Origin: an uncultured Eubacteriales bacterium
GTDB taxonomy: Bacteria; Bacillota; Clostridia; Lachnospirales; Lachnospiraceae
DNA length: 64,000 nucleotides
Direction of reading: 5' to 3'
Assembly (NCBI GenBank): GCA_949292785.1
Contig: CASFBK010000008.1
Location: forward strand, 172,052-236,051
A program made the position numbers and the translations under genes. Below are positions 43,095-52,546 of this stretch, one piece after another. The notes beneath the pieces are model-generated. The model was not told the origin of the DNA. It was given only the letters and a program-made list of their open reading frames with translations, and made no database searches. Within the stretch, counting starts at the first letter, position 1. Each line of letters begins with the position of its first letter.

Positions 43095-44114
43095 TTATCT
43101 TGGAAGAACGCTTTCCTTATAGACAGGATATCCTTCTACCACAAATACTCCCTTGCGGTAGTTGTCACCTGAAATTTTTCGTACAATGGTATGAATGACT
43201 CTTCTTGCCATTTCCTTCATATCTACTTCATAGGTAGTGATTCCAACTTCGCAAAGCCCCGGATAAATATAGTTATCATATCCTACCACAGAAATATCCT
43301 CCGGCACCCGGTATCCTGCTGCCTTTAATTTCTTAATAATCTCATGGGCTGTAAAATCACAGTTGCAGGCAAATGCCGTAGGCATCTCTGCCGGCAGCTG
43401 AAGCAGATTCTCTCTATCAAGCTTTCCGGTTTCCAATCTCCTGTCATCAATCACCCAGTCTTCCCGTACTTTCTGTCCATGCTCCATCAAAGACTTGGCA
43501 TAGCCAAAATAACGGTCCGTAATACTTCCTGTCGCTAAAAGCGTACCCACATAAGCAATCTTCTCATGTCCCATTTCAAACAAATAATTTACCATGCGGT
43601 ACATGCCATAAAAATTATCCGAGATAATTGCATCACATGGATTCTTCTCATCATAAAAATCCATATACACCACAGGAACCTTGCCCTTTTCGTCCAGCGC
43701 CACTAGATACTCTGTATTCATCCGTCCGATTACAATGAGTCCATCTACCTTTTGTTCCTGTATCAGCTTCGGCGTATTTAGTTCTTCTTCATCCTGCTTA
43801 CTGACAACCTCCAGCATCGTAAAGCACCCCTTAGAAACCGCCTTAGTTGTTACCATCTGGTACATCTGTCCATAAAAGGACTCTCCTGTATCCAGGAATT
43901 GCTCTGCAATAATAACACCTAAATTATAGCTTTTCTGTTCCTTTAGCTTGCGTCCTGCGGATGGCGGAACATAGCCTAATTCATCTGCAAGCCGCTTAAT
44001 TTTCTCACGCATCTCCTCACTGACACCTTTCTGATCAGAAAGCGCCTTGGAAACGGTAACTGTGCTGACATTCAGCCTCTCTGCGATATCCGCCAGTTTT
44101 ACTGCCTTTGCCAT
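43095..44114 (-). CDS. LacI-family transcriptional regulator
   Basis: The 339-residue protein starts with the LacI helix-turn-helix (VKLADIAERLNVSTVTVSKAL) and hinge, followed by a sugar-binding core (VDGLIVIGRM, ISVVGYDNYIYPG). It probably represses the mannan genes through the GCTAAAA-type operators and its own gene through the palindrome at 44139-44163. It is convergent with araC, ending 4 nt after the araC stop. The start at 44114 was chosen over one 9 nt upstream because it matches the family N-terminus. Confidence 0.93.
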   Translation of the reverse strand: MAKAVKLADIAERLNVSTVTVSKALSDQKGVSEEMREKIKRLADELGYVPPSAGRKLKEQKSYNLGVIIAEQFLDTGESFYGQMYQMVTTKAVSKGCFTMLEVVSKQDEEELNTPKLIQEQKVDGLIVIGRMNTEYLVALDEKGKVPVVYMDFYDEKNPCDAIISDNFYGMYRMVNYLFEMGHEKIAYVGTLLATGSITDRYFGYAKSLMEHGQKVREDWVIDDRRLETGKLDRENLLQLPAEMPTAFACNCDFTAHEIIKKLKAAGYRVPEDISVVGYDNYIYPGLCEVGITTYEVDMKEMARRVIHTIVRKISGDNYRKGVFVVEGYPVYKESVLPR

Positions 44115-44138
44115 ATATCTCACCTATACCCTTAATAT

Positions 44139-44163
44139 AAATTAAGCCTTTTTAGCTTAATTT
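44139..44163 (-). promoter_or_regulatory. Palindromic LacI operator in front of lacI
   Basis: AAATTAAGC and GCTTAATTT are perfect nine-base arms with a seven-base centre. The site lies immediately downstream of the lacI -10 and would cover the transcription start, giving autoregulation. Confidence 0.75.
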
Positions 44164-44164
44164 A

Positions 44165-44193
44165 ATTTTAATTTTTGTCCGGTTATTTGTCAA
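44165..44193 (-). promoter_or_regulatory. Promoter of lacI
   Basis: TTGACA (44188-44193) and TAAAAT (44165-44170) are spaced by 17 nt. The -35 lies inside the last codons of the GH36 gene. Confidence 0.8.
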
Positions 44194-46384
44194 CCTCAGC
44201 TTTTAAATAAATCAATTTTCCCTGGAAATCTCCCCAGAGATTCTCTACCTGCAGACCGCCATACATAAGCGTACTGCCAAGATAGGTACGTTCTTCGCCT
44301 TCAATTCGATACTTGACATTCTCATCTAATCCATCCAGATAGATTCTTCGGCTGTGACAATTCGCTCTTCCCATCACCTGTATAAAGGTGACTAACGCTT
44401 CCGACTTATCCTTTGCCACTACCTCATAGCAGTCATATCCATGATTTTCCCGATAAGATGCAATTCTGTAATAATCTCCGCCACGTACCAAGTCATTATA
44501 TTTATGATACATTGCTATCTGCGCAGGTATCATATCCCGGTCTTCCTGTGGAATCTTTGTTACATCCAATTCATACCCAAAGGTTCCTGCCAATGCCACA
44601 TAGCCTCTGGTCTCAAATGGAGTTTTTCTTCCTACTGTATGGTTCGGGCAGTCCGACACATGAGCCCCCATAGCAGATAACGGATATATCATAGCCGTTC
44701 CCTCCTGGATGGAAAGACGCTCTATCGCATCGGTGTCATCCGAACACCAAATCTGGGGACTATAATATAACATTCCAGCGTCGAATCTTGCTCCACCGCC
44801 AGAACAGTTTTCCAATAATAAATGAGGGAACTCTTTTGTCAGTCTGTCCTGCATCTCATAGACAGCCAGCATATATCGATGGCTTAATTCTCCCTGACGC
44901 TCCGGGGACAGTCCCAGGCTTCCCAAATCATTAAGCTGACGGTTCATATCCCACTTTACATATTCAATATTGGCGCTTCGCAAAATTTTTGCCACTTTTT
45001 CATAAATATAATCTACGATTTCCGGCCGGCTTAAATCCAGCACAAGCTGGTTTCTGGCAAGGCTCGGCGTTCTGTCCGGCATCTGAATTGCCCAGTCCGG
45101 ATGCTCCCGAAACAGATTGGAATCCGGCGAAATCATTTCCGGCTCAAACCAGATTCCAAACTTCATCCCAAGCTTGTTCACTTCATCTACCAGGTGTTTC
45201 AGACCTCCCTGAATCTTTGTTTCATTTACTTCCCAGTCGCCCAGACTGGTATTGTCATCATTCCGAGCGCCAAACCAGCCATCATCCATAACAAGCATTT
45301 CGATTCCAAGCTGAGACGCTTCTTTGGCAATATCCAACAGTTTTTCCGTATTAAAGTCAAAGTAAGTGGCTTCCCAGTTATTAATAAGAATCGGGCGCTT
45401 CTTATCCCTATATTCTCCACGAATCAGGTGATTACGGTATAAGTCATGGAACGTTCTTGTCATCCCTCCAAGTCCCTTGTGGGAATATACCATAACCACT
45501 TCCGGCGCCCAGAAAGCTTCTCCTGTCTTAAGCTCCCAGCAAAAATTTTCCGGATGAATTCCCATCATCACACGCATACTGTCAAACTGGCTCTGTTCCA
45601 CCTGCGCCAGAAAATTTCCGGAATACACAAAGTTCATGGCATAGACTTCTCCACGCTTCTGATTCGTTCCCTTTTCTAAAAGCGCCAAAAATGGATGTTC
45701 CTGATGAGAGGATTCTCCACGTATGGAACCACAGCTCTGTTTTCCATATCCGATGGGTTTCTTTTGGATTCTCCGTTCTCTTGCCCAGGAACCATGCATG
45801 GTAAGCATCTCGAATTCCTTATCATTATCCATATCAAATGCCGCAGACATAACCTTGGTAAGATATAGGGTATCCGTTCCATGATTTTTCACCTGCACGC
45901 TTCTGGTAATTGCATCCAGCTTAGAAAATGCCGTATAGAACAAGGTCACTTCCAATCCTGACACTTCATCTGTCAACGTCAGTTCCAGGGTATCGCAATC
46001 GGATGCTTCGCCCCAGGTAGCCGGAAGTCCCGGCAGCTTCGGTTTTCCCGGATAAATTTTATGAGATTGATACAGGGGCAGTACCCCTTCATGTCCTCTT
46101 AAGGTTCTAACACCAATGGCGCCTTCCCGATAATCTCCTACGCCGCTTCCCGGATACTCCATAGGAAAAGAGTCCAAAAAGGAATTCCGGTCTCTTGCAT
46201 TTTCTGACGGCACAAAGGGATTCTCTCTGGTGCGCATAAGATATGAGAAATCATCATTCTCCAGTTTTCTTCCATAATAAATATGACCTACAAATTTTTC
46301 CTTATCTACCAACCCAATGATATAGCTGGTATTCGGAGTATTCAGTTGAAATACACCCGTTTCTTTTTTATAACTGATACTCAT
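44183..46384 (-). CDS. GH36 alpha-galactosidase
   Basis: The 733-residue cytoplasmic enzyme removes alpha-1,6-galactose side chains from galactomannan oligomers. It has the N-terminal beta-supersandwich, the barrel with nucleophile Asp in YVKWDMNRQ and acid/base Asp in WCSDDTDAIER, and CSGGGARFD in the substrate pocket. The length is typical of bacterial GH36 tetramers. It has no signal peptide. It ends the mutase-NUDIX-GH36 gene run, 42 nt after the NUDIX start region. Confidence 0.95.
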   Translation of the reverse strand: MSISYKKETGVFQLNTPNTSYIIGLVDKEKFVGHIYYGRKLENDDFSYLMRTRENPFVPSENARDRNSFLDSFPMEYPGSGVGDYREGAIGVRTLRGHEGVLPLYQSHKIYPGKPKLPGLPATWGEASDCDTLELTLTDEVSGLEVTLFYTAFSKLDAITRSVQVKNHGTDTLYLTKVMSAAFDMDNDKEFEMLTMHGSWARERRIQKKPIGYGKQSCGSIRGESSHQEHPFLALLEKGTNQKRGEVYAMNFVYSGNFLAQVEQSQFDSMRVMMGIHPENFCWELKTGEAFWAPEVVMVYSHKGLGGMTRTFHDLYRNHLIRGEYRDKKRPILINNWEATYFDFNTEKLLDIAKEASQLGIEMLVMDDGWFGARNDDNTSLGDWEVNETKIQGGLKHLVDEVNKLGMKFGIWFEPEMISPDSNLFREHPDWAIQMPDRTPSLARNQLVLDLSRPEIVDYIYEKVAKILRSANIEYVKWDMNRQLNDLGSLGLSPERQGELSHRYMLAVYEMQDRLTKEFPHLLLENCSGGGARFDAGMLYYSPQIWCSDDTDAIERLSIQEGTAMIYPLSAMGAHVSDCPNHTVGRKTPFETRGYVALAGTFGYELDVTKIPQEDRDMIPAQIAMYHKYNDLVRGGDYYRIASYRENHGYDCYEVVAKDKSEALVTFIQVMGRANCHSRRIYLDGLDENVKYRIEGEERTYLGSTLMYGGLQVENLWGDFQGKLIYLKAEVDK

Positions 46385-46425
46385 TACAACTACCTCTCCT
46401 TTTTCTATTCCGTTACCGCTTATAA

Positions 46426-47043
46426 CTAATCAAGAAATGCAAATGGCGCCTCTTTTTTCATGTGCAAAAACTGCATCAAAAGATAGGCGCATCGGACTGT
46501 TACGCGCTCCTCTGATAAAATTCGTTCTGCCTCGTTTTTGTCTACCAAAAGCACTTCGATATATTCACTGTCTTCCTGAAATTCCTTTGTAGTTTTTCCT
46601 GATGCGTACCCAAATACCGACTGTCCGGCTTCATCTGCAAAGCTGGGAGCAAGGAAAAATGCCCTGCGGTACATTTCCTTTCCCCCTGTATATACTTCAA
46701 ATTCAAATCCCGTTTCTTCTTTCATTTCCCGGACTGCCGCCTGCTCTGCATTTTCACCCTGATCTATCAGCCCCGCCGGAAGTTCATAAATATAATCGCC
46801 TACGGGATATCGGTACTGACGAATCATCACCAGCTTTTCCGGGTCCTCTTTCCACAGAGGATAGATGACAATTCCCTCTGCATCTATCCTATGGGTATTG
46901 ATTTTCAGTTTCTCTTCCTTATTTCTGCTGACAAAGTAATAGTCAAAGGGTTTTCCACTATAAGATACCGCATCTAACTGATACATATTTAAAAAAGGAT
47001 TTTCCTGTAATCTGTGTAAGTCAGTATACTTCTTTTTCTCCAT
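46426..47043 (-). CDS. NUDIX hydrolase, ADP-ribose pyrophosphatase-like
   Basis: The 205-residue protein has a complete NUDIX box, GLIDQGENAEQAAVREMKEE followed by TG, in which the Glu residues bind Mg. The N-terminal strand set and PVGDYIYELPAG resemble ADP-sugar pyrophosphatases. Placement between the phosphohexomutase and GH36 genes could mean it acts on a nucleotide sugar made in this pathway, but ADP-ribose is the default guess. Confidence 0.88.
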   Translation of the reverse strand: MEKKKYTDLHRLQENPFLNMYQLDAVSYSGKPFDYYFVSRNKEEKLKINTHRIDAEGIVIYPLWKEDPEKLVMIRQYRYPVGDYIYELPAGLIDQGENAEQAAVREMKEETGFEFEVYTGGKEMYRRAFFLAPSFADEAGQSVFGYASGKTTKEFQEDSEYIEVLLVDKNEAERILSEERVTVRCAYLLMQFLHMKKEAPFAFLD

Positions 47044-47126
47044 AGTTTCTCCTGTTCTGAGTCTCTCTGCTTATCTTTTCTGCCTATTGAGACATTTTCT
47101 CCAGCAGGTCCGATTTAACTTTACTA

Positions 47127-48848
47127 TCAGGCGTTTTCGCCCATCAGGTCTGCCTTTACTTTAGCAAGCTTCTCCTCTGCATCTGCAAGTGAGCTTCCCT
47201 TTACGCCAAAATAGAACTTAATCTTAGGCTCTGTTCCGGAAGGACGTACACAGCACCATGCGTTGTCACTGAGTTCATAATAAAGAACATTGGATTCCGG
47301 AAGACCGGTACTTGTCACTTCTCCTGTCTTCATGTCTTTTCTGGTATCTGCTTTATAATCTCTTACCGCAAGCACATCAAAACCGCCAAGCTGCGCCTTC
47401 GGGTTATTTCTCATTTCATTCATCATGCTCTGAATCTGGGCAGCACCGTCAATTCCTTTTAAGGTAAGGGTTGCCAGACCTTCCCGGTAATATCCGTACT
47501 TCTCATACATATCAAGCATTGCATCCCACAGTGTCTTTCCCTGGGTCTTGTAGTAAGCTGCCACTTCACAAAGCATCATGACTGCCACACATGCATCCTT
47601 ATCCCTTGCATAAGTTCCTGCCAGGCATCCATAGCTTTCTTCCAGTCCAAATACATAATGATAGCTGTTCTGCTCTTCAAACCACTTAATCTGTTCTCCG
47701 ATATACTTAAATCCGGTCAGAACTTCAATCAATTTCACCCCATAATCTGCGGCGATTGCTTTTGCCATATCCGTAGTAACAATGGTTTCTACCAGTGCAG
47801 GATTCTCTGGCATGGTTCCTGTCTTAGTACGTTCTCTTAAAATATATTCAGCAATCAGCATCCCTGACATATTACCGGTGAAGCTTACATATTCGCCGGA
47901 CCTGGTATCTTTGCAGTACACACCAAGACGGTCTGCATCCGGGTCTGTTGCCAATACGATATCTGCATCTACCTCCTTTGCAAGCTTCAGCGCCAACTCC
48001 CATGCTTCCTCTGCTTCCGGATTCGGATAGCTTACGGTTGGGAAGTTTCCATCCGGCAGCTCCTGCTCTTTTACTACATAGACCTGTTCAAATCCCAGTT
48101 CCTTTAACACACGGCGTACCGGAAGATTTCCTGTTCCATGAAGAGGGGTGTATACAATCTTAAATTCCCCGGCTGCCGCCTTTATGATTTCCGGATGAAT
48201 ACTCTGTGCCTTTAACTGCTCCATGTATTTATCATCCATTTCTTCTCCGATTACATTATAAAGCCCTGCTGCAACCGCTTCCGACTCCGGCATGGTCTTT
48301 ACCTGGCTGAACGCTGTTACCTTCGCTACCTCTGCTAAAATGTTCTTATCATGAGGAGGGGTAATCTGTGCACCATCCTCCCAATATACCTTATATCCGT
48401 TATATTCCCGCGGATTGTGACTTGCAGTAATGACAATTCCGGAAATACAATGCAGCTCTCTTACTGCAAAGGACAGTTCCGGTGTCGGGCGAAGACTTGG
48501 GAAAATATAAGTCTTGATTCCATTGGCATTCAAACAAAGCGCCGCCTCTTTTGCAAATTCCGGTGACATGATTCTGGAATCGTAGGCAATGGCTACCCCC
48601 TTATCCTGTCCGTTCTGACTGATGATGTAGTATGCCAGTCCCTGCGTCGCCTGACGTACGGTATAGATATTCATACGGTTGGTTCCTGCACCGATTACAC
48701 CACGCAGGCCACCTGTTCCAAACTCTAACTGACGATAGAATCTATCTTCGATTTCCTTTTCGTCTGTCAATGCTTTCAATTCCGCTCTGGTCTCCTCGTC
48801 AAAATAGCTGTCCTCACACCACTGTTTGTAAACTTCCATATAATTCAT
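47127..48848 (-). CDS. Alpha-D-phosphohexomutase (phosphoglucomutase/phosphomannomutase)
   Basis: The 573-residue enzyme has the four mutase domains: phosphoserine loop TASHNPREYNGYK near residue 140, metal loop DPDADRLG, sugar loop GLEESYGC and phosphate-binding RPSGTEPKIKFY. It would convert mannose-1-phosphate from the GH130 enzymes to mannose-6-phosphate and may also use glucose phosphates. The start MNYMEVYKQW has AAAGGAG at a good distance. Its own promoter with operator-like repeats ties it to the mannan regulon. Confidence 0.93.
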   Translation of the reverse strand: MNYMEVYKQWCEDSYFDEETRAELKALTDEKEIEDRFYRQLEFGTGGLRGVIGAGTNRMNIYTVRQATQGLAYYIISQNGQDKGVAIAYDSRIMSPEFAKEAALCLNANGIKTYIFPSLRPTPELSFAVRELHCISGIVITASHNPREYNGYKVYWEDGAQITPPHDKNILAEVAKVTAFSQVKTMPESEAVAAGLYNVIGEEMDDKYMEQLKAQSIHPEIIKAAAGEFKIVYTPLHGTGNLPVRRVLKELGFEQVYVVKEQELPDGNFPTVSYPNPEAEEAWELALKLAKEVDADIVLATDPDADRLGVYCKDTRSGEYVSFTGNMSGMLIAEYILRERTKTGTMPENPALVETIVTTDMAKAIAADYGVKLIEVLTGFKYIGEQIKWFEEQNSYHYVFGLEESYGCLAGTYARDKDACVAVMMLCEVAAYYKTQGKTLWDAMLDMYEKYGYYREGLATLTLKGIDGAAQIQSMMNEMRNNPKAQLGGFDVLAVRDYKADTRKDMKTGEVTSTGLPESNVLYYELSDNAWCCVRPSGTEPKIKFYFGVKGSSLADAEEKLAKVKADLMGENA

Positions 48849-48907
48849 AGTATTCTCTCCTTTTCCACGTTCATAAATCAAATCCATTTCTTGTACCTTT
48901 TTGCAGT

Positions 48908-48940
48908 TTTATTTTAGCCTGTAAAAAGATTTATTTTAGC
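48908..48940 (-). promoter_or_regulatory. Paired operator-like repeats downstream of the mutase promoter
   Basis: GCTAAAATAAA occurs twice on the minus strand (48908-48918 and 48930-48940) with a 22-bp offset, directly after the -10. The GCTAAAA core matches the LacI operators elsewhere in the locus. Confidence 0.55.
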
Positions 48941-48943
48941 TTC

Positions 48944-48972
48944 ATTATATTGCTTTTTAATCTAATTTGCAA
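48944..48972 (-). promoter_or_regulatory. Promoter of the phosphohexomutase operon
   Basis: TTGCAA (48967-48972) and TATAAT (48944-48949) are separated by exactly 17 nt. It should drive mutase, NUDIX and GH36. Confidence 0.8.
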
Positions 48973-48992
48973 CTCTTTCGCCTGGTATTTAT

Positions 48993-49931
48993 TCAAATAT
49001 GTTGGAATTTCTCATAGTATTTCTTAACGATTTCCTGTGCCGGCTTACCATATATTTCATAATCACACCGCTGGTCTGCCTGCTTACTGCTATACAGCCG
49101 CTCTGTCCAGGACCAGAACGCCATACCATTTATCCAACTTCGCTTTTCACATGCCTGCATCATCGTTTCGTACCACTTTGCCTGCTGTTCCGGCGCTGGC
49201 GCTCCCTTCACATTCCAGTCATTCGGCACATACATGGAGCCATCTACGGACATACAGCCTGCCTCTGCAAAAAAGAATGGCTTTTGAAACCTTTTTACCA
49301 CTTCTTCAATACGGTCAAGCTGATTCTCCCAATCCCCTATGGGGTAATAACCGCTGGAAGAAATCACATCCACACAGTCCCACCATTTTACATTATGTTC
49401 CTGATATTTATCGGTATTATAAGACACCAGTCCATGAAATTCCCTGCGGATAGCAGCAATCAGATTGCGCCATTCCTGCTCTCTTCGTTCACTCATTACC
49501 ATTTCACAGCCTGCAATGAGCATTTCACACCCGGTTTCTTCTGCAATGCGGGCATAGTGAAGCTGAAACTTCTCATAGGAAGCAAACCAGTTGCTCCATT
49601 TTGCTTCACAGGGTACCTCTTCGTCAAAAAAGTTCACATAGGCACGCCAGATTCCATTTTTACAATTCACCGTAGGCTTTAATGCCACACGCATCCCAAG
49701 ACTCTGGGCGTAAGCAATCATTTCTCTTAATTCCCCATCGTTCATGGTAGCAGGCGAATTATAACAAATCTCTTCTGAATAAGGGGTTTCCTGTAATCCA
49801 TTTGGTACAAATATCACAAAATTAGCACTGGTAAGCTCTCTCATCTTCTTCAAGCTCTTTTTGGTATCATCTCTCGAAAATCTACCTTCTGCCGCAAATG
49901 GCGCAAATGTCATTCCACATATATATTCCAT
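48993..49931 (-). CDS. GH113 beta-mannosidase/exo-oligomannosidase
   Basis: The 312-residue barrel protein starts MEYICGMTFAPFAAEGRF and contains IAGCEMVMSERREQEWR, where a Glu acts as acid/base, and FFFAEAGCMS with the nucleophile Glu, matching family GH113. The R. intestinalis homologue releases mannose from the reducing end of mannooligosaccharides. It has no signal peptide and works in the cytoplasm. AAGGAGG lies 8 nt before the chosen ATG. It is divergent from a second AraC gene, its likely regulator. Confidence 0.88.
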   Translation of the reverse strand: MEYICGMTFAPFAAEGRFSRDDTKKSLKKMRELTSANFVIFVPNGLQETPYSEEICYNSPATMNDGELREMIAYAQSLGMRVALKPTVNCKNGIWRAYVNFFDEEVPCEAKWSNWFASYEKFQLHYARIAEETGCEMLIAGCEMVMSERREQEWRNLIAAIRREFHGLVSYNTDKYQEHNVKWWDCVDVISSSGYYPIGDWENQLDRIEEVVKRFQKPFFFAEAGCMSVDGSMYVPNDWNVKGAPAPEQQAKWYETMMQACEKRSWINGMAFWSWTERLYSSKQADQRCDYEIYGKPAQEIVKKYYEKFQHI

Positions 49932-49977
49932 AAGCTTTCCTCCTTCATATTTCTGATAGAACATCGGGGATATATAC

Positions 49978-50006
49978 ATTATAAAACTGAAAACTCATGG
50001 CTTGAA
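49978..50006 (-). promoter_or_regulatory. Promoter of the GH113 gene
   Basis: TTCAAG (50001-50006) and TATAAT (49978-49983) are spaced by 17 nt. The weak -35 suggests activator dependence. No GCTAAAA operator is seen here. Confidence 0.6.
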
Positions 50007-50031
50007 TATAGCATTTCCATCTTTTTTCTGC

Positions 50032-50070
50032 TATAATATTTTATGATAAAAATAGTACAAATCTATTTTT
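50032..50070 (+). promoter_or_regulatory. -10 element and inverted repeat in front of the second araC gene
   Basis: TATAAT lies at 50032-50037 without a good -35. Downstream, AAAAATAG (50048-50055) and CTATTTTT (50063-50070) form a perfect inverted repeat with a seven-base centre in the leader, a possible operator or leader hairpin. Confidence 0.5.
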
Positions 50071-50094
50071 GAAATGAATTCCGAGGTGAATACC

Positions 50095-50982
50095 ATGAAC
50101 CCTTTATTCGAATATTCTGATTCTTTAAATGCACCTTATGAATGTTTCTACGCTGACAGTGCCAAGGACAGCTATTTTCCGGTCCGTCCTCACTGGCATT
50201 ATTTTGTTGAGATTCTTTATTTTTTAGGTGGAAGCGGGATTGTGACCTGCGATGACAAAACGTTCTATACTTCTCCGGGAGACCTGGTGCTTTTTCTGCC
50301 GCAGACGGTTCACAGCATCTACATTGCTACGGATGTCCCTCTGCGTTATGGCGTATTAAAGTTTGACTTAGGACAGTTATTTCCGGCTACTGACCATTCT
50401 TCTTCCACTTTTTCGGGAATTCATTTCCCCACGCTCTTTGCACATGCCAGAGGAGATAAGAATGTTGCCGTTTATTTTTCTGCTGAACAGCTGACCCATG
50501 TTCCCGTAGAAAATCTTATCACCCGCTGCATTGCGGAAATGGAGCAGCAGCAGTATGGATACCGTATCATGATTCGCTCATGCATACAGACACTTTTATT
50601 GGAAATTGTCCGTATCTGGAGAGAAAATGGCTTTGATACTGACAAAGCGTTTACTCCCCCTAATGATGCAGATTCCCTTTACTCCATCACAGAATATATT
50701 GACACTCATGCCCATCTTCCCCTTAAGGTAGAAGACTTAGCTGAACGCTGTCATATGAGCTATTCTTATTTTGCCAAGACCTTTCGGGAAACCTATGGAC
50801 AGTCCTGCAAAAAATATATTGAATTTATCCGCATCTGCAAGGCGGAGGATTTATTGCGCTTTACAAATCTCGACTTAAATTATATCAGCCAGGAAACCGG
50901 ATTTTCCGATTGCAGTCATTTTATCCGGGTATTTAAACAGCAAAAGGGAATCACACCAAAGCAATTTCGGCTGCGATTATAA
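50095..50982 (+). CDS. AraC-family transcriptional regulator (GH113 side)
   Basis: The 295-residue protein has an N-terminal cupin sensor (HWHYFVEILYFLGGSG near residue 33, with SPGDLVLFLP) and a C-terminal AraC domain (about 195-295) with VEDLAERCHMSYSYFAKTFRETYG and ISQETGFSDCSHFIRVFKQQKG. The start at 50095 has GAGGTG 6 nt upstream. It is divergent from GH113. It shares its fold with the importer AraC but differs clearly in sequence, so the locus has two separate activator inputs. Confidence 0.92.
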   Translation: MNPLFEYSDSLNAPYECFYADSAKDSYFPVRPHWHYFVEILYFLGGSGIVTCDDKTFYTSPGDLVLFLPQTVHSIYIATDVPLRYGVLKFDLGQLFPATDHSSSTFSGIHFPTLFAHARGDKNVAVYFSAEQLTHVPVENLITRCIAEMEQQQYGYRIMIRSCIQTLLLEIVRIWRENGFDTDKAFTPPNDADSLYSITEYIDTHAHLPLKVEDLAERCHMSYSYFAKTFRETYGQSCKKYIEFIRICKAEDLLRFTNLDLNYISQETGFSDCSHFIRVFKQQKGITPKQFRLRL

Positions 50983-51007
50983 TTTTAATGCTTTATAATT
51001 AATTAAG

Positions 51008-51048
51008 AAAGGCAGAGGAAAGATACTAACATACTTTCCTCTGCCTTT
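51008..51048. terminator. Bidirectional terminator between araC and spoVG
   Basis: AAAGGCAGAGGAAAG and CTTTCCTCTGCCTTT form a perfect 15-base stem around an 11-base loop between convergent genes. The plus strand continues TTGCCCC and the minus strand arm is followed by TTCTTAATT, so neither T run is long. Confidence 0.8.
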
Positions 51049-51070
51049 TGCCCCATAGTAAATTTTAATT

Positions 51071-51343
51071 TTATTCTACTTCTCCTGCTGCAATTTCTGC
51101 CTGATATTTCTCCAGAATAATCTGTTGAATCCGCTCTCTTGTCTGTGAATTGATGGGATGCGCGATGTCACGATATTCTCCGTCCGCTGCTTTGCGGCTT
51201 GGCATCGCAATGAACAATCCCTTTTCCCCTTCAATTACTTTAATGTCATGAACAACAAACTCTTCATCCAGGGTAATGGAAACAACCGCTCGCATTTTCC
51301 CTTCTTTTTCTACTTTTCTAATTCTCACGTCCGTAATCTGCAT
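51071..51343 (-). CDS. spoVG: SpoVG family RNA/DNA-binding regulator
   Basis: The 90-residue protein starts [11 protein letters not shown] and contains [23 protein letters not shown] and DIAHPIN, the conserved SpoVG core. SpoVG is a small dimeric nucleic-acid-binding regulator acting on cell division, sporulation and capsule genes in Firmicutes. It lies 87 nt downstream of glgD on the same strand. Confidence 0.96.
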   Translation of the reverse strand: MQITDVRIRKVEKEGKMRAVVSITLDEEFVVHDIKVIEGEKGLFIAMPSRKAADGEYRDIAHPINSQTRERIQQIILEKYQAEIAAGEVE

Positions 51344-51430
51344 AATTGCTGCCCCTTTCTCTATGTCTTTGCTACGATTTCCGTCGTTATATTTACATGT
51401 CCGCGCAAGCAGATATGCTACAACCTTTTG

Positions 51431-52546
51431 CTAAATTACATATCTTTCATTGTTCTCATACACTACTTTGATTCCATCACCGCCGCTGAAGTAAGAATTG
51501 GCTCTCAACGTATCACGACTCTCTACAATACAGTTCTCAATGTGCGTGTTATCTCCAATATACACATCATTCAGAATAATGGAATTCTTAATAACGCAAT
51601 TTTTACCCACAAATACCTTTTTGAACAGGATGGAATTCTCCACCTTGCTGTTGACAATACAACCACTGGCTATCAGGCTGTTATGTATCTCTGAGCCCAC
51701 ATTATATTTTGCCGGTGGAAGGTCATCTATCTTGGAATAAATCTTTGGCTCTTCCCTGAAATATTTACGCACCTCAGGTTTTAAGAAGTCCATATTTGTC
51801 TTATAATAAGACTCCACTGTTGCAATGTTGCTCCAGTAGCTATTCATCTTATAACCATAAATACGCTTCATATTCTTATAACGAATCAAAATATCCGTTA
51901 CAAAGTTAAAACGATTTTCCTCTGCGCAGCGTTCCAACATCTCTATCAGCTGTCTTCTTCTTAACACATAAATACCTGCTGATATGGTATTAGACTGTGC
52001 CATCATAGGCTTTTCTTCAAACTCTACAATTCTGGAATCTTCATTCATCCGCACTACTCCGAAGCGGCTGATATCTTCCTCCTGGTCCATCTCCTTGCAT
52101 ACCACTGTAATGTCTGCTTTCTTCTCAATGTGGTACTCTAAAAGCTCATTGTAGTCCATCTTATAAACACAGTCTCCGTCTGCAATTACAACATACGGTT
52201 CATGGCTCCGTTTCAGCCAGTCAATATTACGGTACATGGCATCTGCCGTTCCACGATACCACCAGCTGTTTTCCGAAGTAACAGTCGGGTTGAATACATA
52301 CAAGCCTCCCTGTTTTCTACCAAAATCCCACCATTTCGAAGAGCTTAAATGCTCATTCAGGCTTCGGGCATTATACTGCGTCAGTACTGCTACCTTCTGA
52401 ATATGTGAATTACTCATGTTACTAAGTGTAAAATCGATACTTCGAAAACTTCCTCCAACCGGCATAGCCGCTATGGCACGCTTATTGGACAGTTGCTGCA
52501 TCTTGCTGCTGTTTCCTCCTGCTAAAATAATCCCTAATGCTTTCAT
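51431..52546 (-). CDS. glgD: GlgD, regulatory subunit of glucose-1-phosphate adenylyltransferase
   Basis: The 371-residue protein has a nucleotidyltransferase-like domain and a C-terminal left-handed helix (repeats such as VEIGKNC- and GDNTHIENC-like turns). Its N-terminal loop reads [11 protein letters not shown] in place of the GGxGxRL of active subunits, as expected for GlgD, which modulates GlgC rather than catalysing. Its start overlaps the glgC stop by four bases (ATGA), so the two are translationally coupled. Confidence 0.93.
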   Translation of the reverse strand: MKALGIILAGGNSSKMQQLSNKRAIAAMPVGGSFRSIDFTLSNMSNSHIQKVAVLTQYNARSLNEHLSSSKWWDFGRKQGGLYVFNPTVTSENSWWYRGTADAMYRNIDWLKRSHEPYVVIADGDCVYKMDYNELLEYHIEKKADITVVCKEMDQEEDISRFGVVRMNEDSRIVEFEEKPMMAQSNTISAGIYVLRRRQLIEMLERCAEENRFNFVTDILIRYKNMKRIYGYKMNSYWSNIATVESYYKTNMDFLKPEVRKYFREEPKIYSKIDDLPPAKYNVGSEIHNSLIASGCIVNSKVENSILFKKVFVGKNCVIKNSIILNDVYIGDNTHIENCIVESRDTLRANSYFSGGDGIKVVYENNERYVI

